A stretch of 5,752 nucleotides of DNA from a bacterium. GTDB taxonomy: Bacteria; Bacteroidota; Bacteroidia; Cytophagales; Thermonemataceae. The translations under genes and the position numbers were made by a program. Below, piece by piece: positions 1-4,839 of this stretch. Every line of letters starts with the position of its first letter. Positions within the stretch are counted from its first letter, which is position 1. The stretch is from contig JANYGM010000325.1 in the NCBI GenBank assembly GCA_025362415.1, positions 1-5,752 of the forward strand. Direction: 5' to 3'. Under the pieces are notes generated by a model. It searched no databases. It was not told the DNA's origin and saw only the letters and a list, made by a program, of their open reading frames with translations.

Positions 1-1
1 A

Positions 2-22
2 GTTAGAGGTGCGAAGTACGAG
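2..22. repeat. Degenerate 7-bp tandem repeat at window edge
   Basis: Three consecutive heptamers, GTTAGAG, GTGCGAA and GTACGAG, fit the pattern GTnnGAn, and a weaker fourth unit follows (TTTAAAG). The stretch lies 13 bp beyond the stop of the 84-residue gene. It is probably the end of a longer array continuing out of the window. Only three units are visible and they are imperfect, so this rests mainly on analogy with the clearer 7-bp arrays at 2341 and 4787. Confidence 0.4.
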
Positions 23-35
23 TTTAAAGAATTAA

Positions 36-290
36 TTATAATTCTTGTAATAAAAAAGCTGTTATCTGCTTCATTCTTTCTTCTGAAAATTCTTTATTAT
101 ACATCATTTCAAAGCGTTTAGCAACAATTTCTCTATCAGAAAAAGTAGGATTTTGGCGTTTTATAAAATTATAAGCCATATCAAAACTTAATTGCATTAA
201 GTTGGTGGTAATCTGTAATTTTTCTAGGTTTGTTTTTTTGTAAATGATGTCAAATTGCTTTTGCAGGATAAAATCAGGCGTATCTTTCAT
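36..290 (-). CDS. Small conserved-looking protein, 84 aa, possible partner of a nucleotidyltransferase-like protein
   Basis: This small, soluble, probably helical protein has no signal peptide or membrane segment, and its function is unknown. I chose the ATG at 290, which follows an A-rich stretch; a TTG at 311 would add seven residues but overlaps the end of the preceding fragment. Visible features are an N-terminal KDTPDFILQKQFDII, a central FIKRQNPTFSDRE and a C-terminal FEMMYNKEFSEERMKQI. From memory, this arrangement (D-x-P near the start, a KQ-x-x-II helix, a QNP-x-xS turn, then a tyrosine and FS-x-E) resembles 80-90 residue proteins found next to nucleotidyltransferase-like genes in cyanobacteria and Bacteroidetes. 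The preceding 37-codon fragment, ending only 4 bp upstream of this ATG, fits the C-terminus of such a partner. Family assignment is from recall and moderate; the reading frame itself is well supported. Confidence 0.7.
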   Translation of the reverse strand: MKDTPDFILQKQFDIIYKKTNLEKLQITTNLMQLSFDMAYNFIKRQNPTFSDREIVAKRFEMMYNKEFSEERMKQITAFLLQEL

Positions 291-294
291 TATT

Positions 295-408
295 TTAGAT
301 TTTAAAATCAATAGAAAAAGTATTTAATTTTAATTTATTTATCCATTTCATCAAATAGTTTTTATCAATATTAGGATTAAATAGTAGATTTTCAAAATAA
401 TCTCTTTT
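295..408 (-). pseudogene. C-terminal remnant of a nucleotidyltransferase-like protein
   Basis: An open frame of 37 codons ends in TAA, 4 bp before the ATG of the 84-residue gene. It is bounded upstream by an in-frame TAA at 409-411 and overlaps the last 17 bases of the PAP2 gene in another frame. The sequence is protein-like: YFENLLFNPNIDKNYLMKWI, then NKLKLNTFSIDFKI. The pattern N-x-D-x-x-Y-L-x-x-W-I-x-x-L-x-L resembles, from memory, the C-terminal end of nucleotidyltransferase-fold proteins whose genes often precede a small protein like the next one here. No catalytic part (GS-x-x...D-x-D) is present in any frame upstream, because that DNA codes for PAP2. I infer a gene that lost its 5' part by deletion or rearrangement. 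The alternative is a real 18-residue ORF from the ATG at 351, or chance. Confidence 0.4.
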
Positions 409-1039
409 TTAATTTTTCATTTTCTTTGAGGTATTTTTCAAATATAAAAAAGAAAATGAAAGTGAGGAAAGTAGCAATAATACTTCCAGCATAAACATCT
501 CCTAAAAAGTGTTGTTGTAGATAAATCCTAGAAAAACCAGATAAAAGTGCCAAGCAAAAGCATACAAAGGCTACAAAACTATTTTTGGAAAGCAAAGCAA
601 GCACCAAAAAAATAGTAAAAGCTTGCGTGGTATGTCCAGAAGGAAAACTATTATAAGAATTTATTTCTACATCAGTTACAAAATTAAGTTTAGTAATTAT
701 GGTTGAATTAAGTTTTTCAAAATATGGTTTTGGGCGCAGATATTCTGGGAAAATTATTTTTTTTAGAAATTGCACAAACATACCATTAAAAACAAATGCC
801 ACAAACATTAGTAATGTGCTATAATAATTTTTGAAAATAGCGCACATCAAAATAGCAATAACCATAAATTGCCATTCTCCAAAAAAATTAGCCACCACAA
901 AAAAACTATCTCCAAAAGCAGAATGATATTCATTGAAAAAAAGATGAATAGCTGTTTTTGAATAATTAAGCAAAAAATAGCCTCCAATTATCCAAAAAGC
1001 AATAAGAGGAAGCAAAAAAGCAAGTATTTTTGTTTTCAA
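392..1039 (-). CDS. PAP2-family membrane phosphatase
   Basis: An integral membrane phosphatase of the type 2 phosphatidic acid phosphatase family, 215 residues. Members remove phosphate from lipid (pyro)phosphates such as phosphatidic acid, phosphatidylglycerol phosphate or undecaprenyl pyrophosphate, with the active site facing outwards. Motif 1 appears as K94...R102-P103, motif 2 as PSGH at 133-136, and motif 3 as S170-R171-x5-H177-x3-D181, so the nucleophile His177 and the acid His136 are present. Motif 1 spacing is K-x7-RP rather than the textbook K-x6-RP. About five or six hydrophobic segments surround these, including residues 5-25, 138-150, 155-170 and 183-200. The start is TTG: the next Met (59) would remove the first membrane segment, and an in-frame stop lies a few codons upstream. 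It begins 24 bp after the nuclease-like gene, so co-transcription is likely. The exact lipid substrate cannot be read from sequence. Confidence 0.9.
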   Translation of the reverse strand: MKTKILAFLLPLIAFWIIGGYFLLNYSKTAIHLFFNEYHSAFGDSFFVVANFFGEWQFMVIAILMCAIFKNYYSTLLMFVAFVFNGMFVQFLKKIIFPEYLRPKPYFEKLNSTIITKLNFVTDVEINSYNSFPSGHTTQAFTIFLVLALLSKNSFVAFVCFCLALLSGFSRIYLQQHFLGDVYAGSIIATFLTFIFFFIFEKYLKENEKLKKRLF

Positions 1040-1063
1040 AATAATGGTTTTAATATGCTAAAT

Positions 1064-2320
1064 TTAGCCAATTTTTTCTATAATCAAGCCTAAATTAAGA
1101 GTGTCGGATATTTTTTGTAGAAATTTTATTTTTGTGTTTGTATCTGTATGCACCATTATAAAAACGTCAGTTGCTACTTGATATTGATTATAATTTTTAT
1201 CATTTTTCTTATTACCAACTAATGGAAAACCGTTACTAATAATATCTAGTGCTTTTACTTTGTCTAAACCTATTTTCTGCAATGTTTTCACAAAAGTTTC
1301 TGCTACTTTACGTTCAGAAATAACTGTTTCATCAGGGAAAGTTACTTTTATACGTGTTGGTGCTGTTTTTATATCATTGAAAAACGTATTATCAATTTGT
1401 TCCGCTTCTTCTTTATTATCAATAGGCTTTATACGAACTCTTAGGTTTTGCGTTGTTTGTTCCAAATTTTTGATAATTTGTTGGACATTTTCTATATCAC
1501 TGTCATTATCAATATATTTCATAGACATTCTTAGCATATTTGCCGTTTTTTCTAAGTTTTTTACTTTTTCTACAATACTCTGTTTTAAGAGTGTCTGACC
1601 ATCTGAAAATGCTTCAGTTTCAATAGAAATAGCCATTTTACCAATAATACCTTGCAAGATTTCTTTCAAAATTGGGCTGAATTTTTCTATCACTTTCGCA
1701 TCAACATTACCAATAGAAAGTTTTCTAATGAAAAAGTTTACAAAACTATCAGAAGGCTGATTTAGCTCATTTTTGATAATTTCTGTTAGTTGATGTGTGT
1801 AGTTTTGATTAATTTTATTAGCATTTATTTCTGCTAAAATCTCATTGACATCAAACCTATTTTTCTGAAATTTTGAAAGTTCTAATACTTCAATTTCCTT
1901 AAAATCAGTAATGTTTATCTCCAAAAATGGCTCTATGTCCATTTTATTAGGAGCTACCAAATCTGTGTAAAAACGGTATGTTTGCCCATTCGTGAGTATG
2001 GCAAATTTTGCATCAGTAACGTGAAAATATCTTTCTAATTGTGTTTTATGAACATCAAGCTTTTCTTTTAGATGCTTACATTCAATGATAATAATTGGTT
2101 TTTCATTGCTAAGAATGGCATAATCTACCTTTTCTCCTTTTTTCATACCAATATCTGCCGTAAATTCTGGTACGACTTCAGAAGGGTCTGAACTATCATA
2201 ACCTAAAATACTAATAAAAGGCAAAACAAAAGAAGTTTTAGTACCTTCTTCTGTTGTAACTTTGTCTTTTTTATTGACAAATTTCTCTCCTAATTTCTTT
2301 ATTTCGTCCTTAAAATCCAT
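1064..2320 (-). CDS. Stand-alone HsdR N-terminal-like PD-(D/E)XK nuclease domain protein
   Basis: A 418-residue soluble protein. Residues 20-140 match the N-terminal nuclease domain of type I restriction R subunits: E24/E25 on the first helix, D66 in KVDYAI, E80-C81-K82 in IIIIECK, and a QxxxY motif (Q94...Y98 in QLERYF) typical of HsdR nucleases. All residues expected for metal-dependent DNA cleavage are present. There is no helicase region (no Walker A or DEAD motif) and no methylase or specificity gene in the window, so this is not a complete type I system. The middle (about 150-250) is helical and unassigned; a 30-residue repeat follows (254-302). Residues 325-418 (KVTFPDETVI ... GFPLVGNK ... 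HTDTNTKIKFLQKI) form a C-terminal module I recall from other orphan bacterial proteins, without a known function. Nuclease fold is confident; biological role is unknown. The gene starts about 60 bp after lpxC/fabZ and may be read from its transcript. Confidence 0.85.
   Translation of the reverse strand: MDFKDEIKKLGEKFVNKKDKVTTEEGTKTSFVLPFISILGYDSSDPSEVVPEFTADIGMKKGEKVDYAILSNEKPIIIIECKHLKEKLDVHKTQLERYFHVTDAKFAILTNGQTYRFYTDLVAPNKMDIEPFLEINITDFKEIEVLELSKFQKNRFDVNEILAEINANKINQNYTHQLTEIIKNELNQPSDSFVNFFIRKLSIGNVDAKVIEKFSPILKEILQGIIGKMAISIETEAFSDGQTLLKQSIVEKVKNLEKTANMLRMSMKYIDNDSDIENVQQIIKNLEQTTQNLRVRIKPIDNKEEAEQIDNTFFNDIKTAPTRIKVTFPDETVISERKVAETFVKTLQKIGLDKVKALDIISNGFPLVGNKKNDKNYNQYQVATDVFIMVHTDTNTKIKFLQKISDTLNLGLIIEKIG
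1415..1561 (-). repeat. Internal duplicated segment in the HsdR-like gene
   Basis: Residues 254-272 and 284-302 of the nuclease-like protein share KNLE-x-T-x3-LR-x3-K-x-IDN, 11 of 19 positions identical, at an exact 30-residue (90-bp) offset. The codons for LR and IDN are also identical between copies, as expected of a diverged tandem duplication rather than chance. It lies between the helical middle region and the C-terminal module, so it may act as a spacer or a protein-protein contact. Confidence 0.65.
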
Positions 2321-2340
2321 ATTAAACTGTATTCATTAAA

Positions 2341-2373
2341 AATTCCTAATTCCTAATTTCTAATTTCTAATTC
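2341..2373. repeat. 7-bp tandem repeat array (AATTCCT/AATTTCT)
   Basis: Four consecutive heptamers, two AATTCCT followed by two AATTTCT, plus a partial AATTC. The array occupies most of the 59-bp gap between the stop of lpxC/fabZ and the start of the HsdR-like gene. It is preceded on the plus strand by TGTATTCATT (2329-2338), the same 10-mer that precedes the array at 4787. There is no stem-loop strong enough for a terminator here. Confidence 0.85.
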
Positions 2374-2379
2374 AAAAAA

Positions 2380-3777
2380 TTATTCTATATCTTTTCTAGT
2401 GATGCTGGCAGTCATTTCTGCTTCACAAACAAGTTCCCCATTAACGTAAGATGCACCGTGCATTTTGGCTATTCCTCTGCGGATAGGACCTAAAAGCACA
2501 GATTTGAATACCAAAACATCACCAGGAACAACCATTTTGCGGAAACGACAATTATCAATTCTTAGCAAATAAGTCCAATAATTTTCTGGGTCAGGAACAG
2601 TATTTAAAACCAAAATACCACCTGTTTGTGCCATTCCTTCCACTTGCAACACACCTGGCATTACAGGATTATTGGGGAAATGCCCTTGAAAAAAATTATC
2701 ATTCATTGTTACGTTCTTAACGCCTGCTACCATAGTTTCGTCTAAATGGAAAATCCTATCCACAAGTGCAAAAGGGTAGCGGTGAGGTAGCATTGAGGCA
2801 ATTTGCATTGCGTCCATCACCGTTGGCATACTTGGGTGATAATGAAAACCCTGCTCACTTTGAGATTTTTTGATGTAGGCTTTTATTTTTTTAGCAAGTT
2901 CCACGTTTGAGGCGTGTCCTGGGCGTGCTGCCAATATTTGCCCCTTCAAAGGACGACCCACAAGAGCCAAATCTCCTACCAAATCAAGCAATTTGTGGCG
3001 TGCAGGCTCATTTTTGAAACGAAGTTCTAAGTTATTTAAAATGCCATCTTTTCTTACTTCCACTTTTGGTTTATTGAGAAGTTTTGCCAAATTATCCAAC
3101 TCTTCATCACCTAAAACTCTATCTACCAGCACTATAGCATTATTCAAATCTCCGCCACGAATAAGCCCATTTTTGTAAAGCGTTTCTAGTTCGTGCAAAA
3201 ATACAAAAGTACGACAACTAGCCACTTCATCACGAAAATTATTTATATCATACAAATTAGCGTGCTGACTGCCCAAAACCGCAGAATTATAGTCCACCAT
3301 TACTGTAAGTCTATAATCATTGAGTGGCAAAGCAGCTATTTCTATATCTTTTTCAGCGTTTCTATACGAAATAGCTTCAGGAATAACAAAAAAATTACGT
3401 AGAGCGTTTTGCTCCTCCAAACCAACACTTTCTAATGCTTCCATAAAAATAATGGCACTTCCGTCCATTATGGGTGGTTCTGGTCCGTCTAATTGTATCA
3501 AAATATTATCAATTTGCATACCCACAAGGGCTGCAAGTACGTGTTCTACTGTGTGAATACGTGCGCCATTTTGCTCTATGGTTGTTCCACGAGAAACATC
3601 AACGACATTATCAACGTCTGCATCAACAATTGGCTGATTTTCTAAGTCTGTACGCTGGAATTTCATACCATAATTGATAGGTGCAGGCACAAAAGTAAGA
3701 TTTACGGTTGCGCCTGTATGCAAGCCTACACCAGAAAGGGAAACAGATTTTGTGATAGTATGTTGTTTAGTATTCAT
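2380..3777 (-). CDS. lpxC/fabZ: Bifunctional UDP-3-O-acyl-N-acetylglucosamine deacetylase / 3-hydroxyacyl-ACP dehydratase
   Basis: A cytoplasmic fusion enzyme of 465 residues. The LpxC half (about 1-310) performs the committed step of lipid A synthesis, zinc-dependent deacetylation of UDP-3-O-acyl-GlcNAc. Zinc ligands are H79 (in HTVEH), H261 and D265 (HKLLD); E78 is the general base, with K262, D269 and H288 (PGH) also at the active site. The FabZ half (about 318-465) dehydrates (3R)-hydroxyacyl-ACP in fatty acid synthesis: LPHRYPFALVDRI, then H366 in GHFP and E380 fourteen residues later, the expected catalytic pair. Both halves look complete. The two enzymes compete for hydroxyacyl-ACP, so the fusion links lipid A and membrane fatty acid supply. 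This fusion is typical of Bacteroidetes/Chlorobi. The usual neighbours lpxD and lpxA are absent from this window. An upstream terminator at 3912-3952 implies its own promoter. The ATG at 3777 has no Shine-Dalgarno sequence, normal for this phylum. Confidence 0.98.
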   Translation of the reverse strand: MNTKQHTITKSVSLSGVGLHTGATVNLTFVPAPINYGMKFQRTDLENQPIVDADVDNVVDVSRGTTIEQNGARIHTVEHVLAALVGMQIDNILIQLDGPEPPIMDGSAIIFMEALESVGLEEQNALRNFFVIPEAISYRNAEKDIEIAALPLNDYRLTVMVDYNSAVLGSQHANLYDINNFRDEVASCRTFVFLHELETLYKNGLIRGGDLNNAIVLVDRVLGDEELDNLAKLLNKPKVEVRKDGILNNLELRFKNEPARHKLLDLVGDLALVGRPLKGQILAARPGHASNVELAKKIKAYIKKSQSEQGFHYHPSMPTVMDAMQIASMLPHRYPFALVDRIFHLDETMVAGVKNVTMNDNFFQGHFPNNPVMPGVLQVEGMAQTGGILVLNTVPDPENYWTYLLRIDNCRFRKMVVPGDVLVFKSVLLGPIRRGIAKMHGASYVNGELVCEAEMTASITRKDIE

Positions 3778-3801
3778 TTGTAGGGGTATTTCTATAAAAG
3801 T

Positions 3802-3830
3802 TAAATGTAAAATAAATAAGCAAGGCGCAA
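3802..3830 (-). promoter_or_regulatory. Candidate lpxC/fabZ promoter
   Basis: On the minus strand, TTG (3828-3830) is followed after 18 bp by TACATTTA (3802-3809). This resembles the Bacteroidetes promoter TTG-N17-23-TAnnTTTG, with the last G replaced by A. It would start transcription roughly 15-20 bp before the ATG. Some promoter is expected between the terminator and the gene, but in such AT-rich DNA a match of this quality can be accidental. Confidence 0.3.
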
Positions 3831-3911
3831 TTTAGCTTTTTTTGAGAAATATTTGTATAATTCTATTAAAATATTACAGATTATTGGTATTACGTATTTG
3901 AGTAGATAATC

Positions 3912-3952
3912 AAAAATCTCCTTTCAAAAACAAATTTTGAAAGGAGATTTTT
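3912..3952 (-). terminator. Hairpin terminator after the DUF4197 gene
   Basis: A perfect 18-bp inverted repeat (left arm AAAAATCTCCTTTCAAAA, right arm 3935-3952) encloses a 5-nt loop (ACAAA). It begins 13 bp after the DUF4197 stop, and the minus-strand transcript ends the stem in a run of T. Because the palindrome carries A on one side and T on the other, it could also stop transcription from the plus strand, although no plus-strand gene is present. It separates the DUF4197 gene from lpxC/fabZ. Confidence 0.85.
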
Positions 3953-3965
3953 TAATTTGTGATTT

Positions 3966-4745
3966 TTATTTTTTGTCTAATTGTCCAAAAACTTTCTGTA
4001 AAAGAGGAGAAACACGTTCATTTATATTTTTACGGATACCTTTTTCCTTGTCTGTCACTTTCAAAAATAAACCTTCTAAGGCTCTTTGTGTTACATAAGC
4101 TCCCAAATCAGCGTTAATGGGCGTATTTGCACCTATTGCCCTGCCCGCAAGTGTGCCTGCAATCTTGTTGTAAGGATCTACCATTGCTTTCCACGCTTGA
4201 GAAGCACCAGTTTTGGTCATTGCAGCACTTATTTTTGGAGAATAAGCTGAAGTAAGGCTTGTAAGTGTTTTTGTTCTTAGATAATCTGTAGCTGCATTAT
4301 CAGCACCAAAAAGAATAGTTCTGGCATCAGCAAAAGTCATACTTGTAATAGCATCAATAAAAATAGGTTTGGCATCATTAGCGGCATCTTCTGCGGCTCT
4401 ATTCATCTTCAAAATAGCATTATCAACCAAATTTTTGCCACCAGGAATATTTTTTATAATAATATCTTGCGCCTTTGTAGCCTCTGGAGGCAATAAAATT
4501 TTTAGTAAGGCATCAGCAAAATAACCATCAGTTTTGATAAGTTCGTTTACGCCATTGGTTACGCCCACATTGAGGGCTTCTTTCAGTCCGCTAGAAATAT
4601 CAAAATCAGAAACGGCAGTACCGCCATTTAAAAGGACACCTGCAGCTGCACCAGCAGCATTTCCAAAAGTTGTTTTCTGTGCAGTTGTACACTGAAAAAA
4701 AGACGAAGTAACGAGGATAAGCCCCCAAGCAAAAGTTTTTTTCAT
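3966..4745 (-). CDS. Exported DUF4197 family protein, possible lipoprotein
   Basis: A 259-residue protein whose mature part matches DUF4197, a family of exported proteins of unknown function found mainly in Proteobacteria and Bacteroidetes. Recognisable blocks are SGLKEALNVGV (52-62), the TDGYF segment (72-76), ILKMNRAAEDA (111-121), FADARTILFGADNAATDYLR (138-157) and YVTQRALEGLF (217-227). These agree with the family from end to end, so the gene is full length. The N-terminus is a signal peptide: KK, then a hydrophobic stretch to Cys19. Cys19 could be lipidated, but the residues before it (FFQ) are a poor lipobox, so signal peptidase I cleavage near TTA-Q is an alternative. A Gly/Ala-rich linker (28-42) follows. 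It is monocistronic or follows the channel gene; a strong terminator lies just downstream. Its biochemical role is unknown. Confidence 0.92.
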   Translation of the reverse strand: MKKTFAWGLILVTSSFFQCTTAQKTTFGNAAGAAAGVLLNGGTAVSDFDISSGLKEALNVGVTNGVNELIKTDGYFADALLKILLPPEATKAQDIIIKNIPGGKNLVDNAILKMNRAAEDAANDAKPIFIDAITSMTFADARTILFGADNAATDYLRTKTLTSLTSAYSPKISAAMTKTGASQAWKAMVDPYNKIAGTLAGRAIGANTPINADLGAYVTQRALEGLFLKVTDKEKGIRKNINERVSPLLQKVFGQLDKK

Positions 4746-4786
4746 TTTATTTATTTGATTATATTAAAAAATCCTTATTGTATTCA

Positions 4787-4837
4787 TTCACAATTCACAA
4801 TTCACAATTCACAATTCACAATTCACAATTCACAATT
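4787..4837. repeat. 7-bp tandem repeat array, seven perfect TTCACAA units
   Basis: Seven identical TTCACAA units (4787-4835) plus TT, ending 2 bp before the stop codon of the channel gene and about 40 bp from the DUF4197 start. On the transcribed strand it reads TTGTGAA repeated. TGTATTCATT (4779-4788) lies at its far end, as at the 2341 array, overlapping the first repeat by two bases. Perfect identity suggests recent slippage or expansion. No spacers are present, so it is not a CRISPR. Confidence 0.95.
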
Positions 4838-4839
4838 AT

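Noticed and set aside
376..400. Hairpin AGATTTT...AAAATAATCT as terminator of the PAP2 gene
   Set aside because: The stem is all but one or two pairs A-T, contains a bulge and overlaps the PAP2 stop codon; it is too weak to call.
1260..1598. Plus-strand open frame of 112 codons
   Set aside because: It lies wholly inside the HsdR-like gene on the other strand, is Ser/Phe/Ile-rich as expected of antisense AT-rich DNA, and matches no family I know.
1064..2320. Type I restriction R subunit (full hsdR)
   Set aside because: The protein is 418 residues and has no helicase motifs; no hsdM or hsdS is in the window.
2993..3677. Several plus-strand open frames opposite lpxC/fabZ
   Set aside because: They are antisense shadows of a gene with complete catalytic motifs; the translations show no domain.
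4746..4786. Promoter for the DUF4197 gene
   Set aside because: No TAnnTTTG-like element with a TTG at suitable spacing is visible; the AT-rich sequence gives only poor matches.
4787..4837. CRISPR array or origin iterons
   Set aside because: The seven units are contiguous 7-mers with no spacers, no cas genes and no replication gene nearby.
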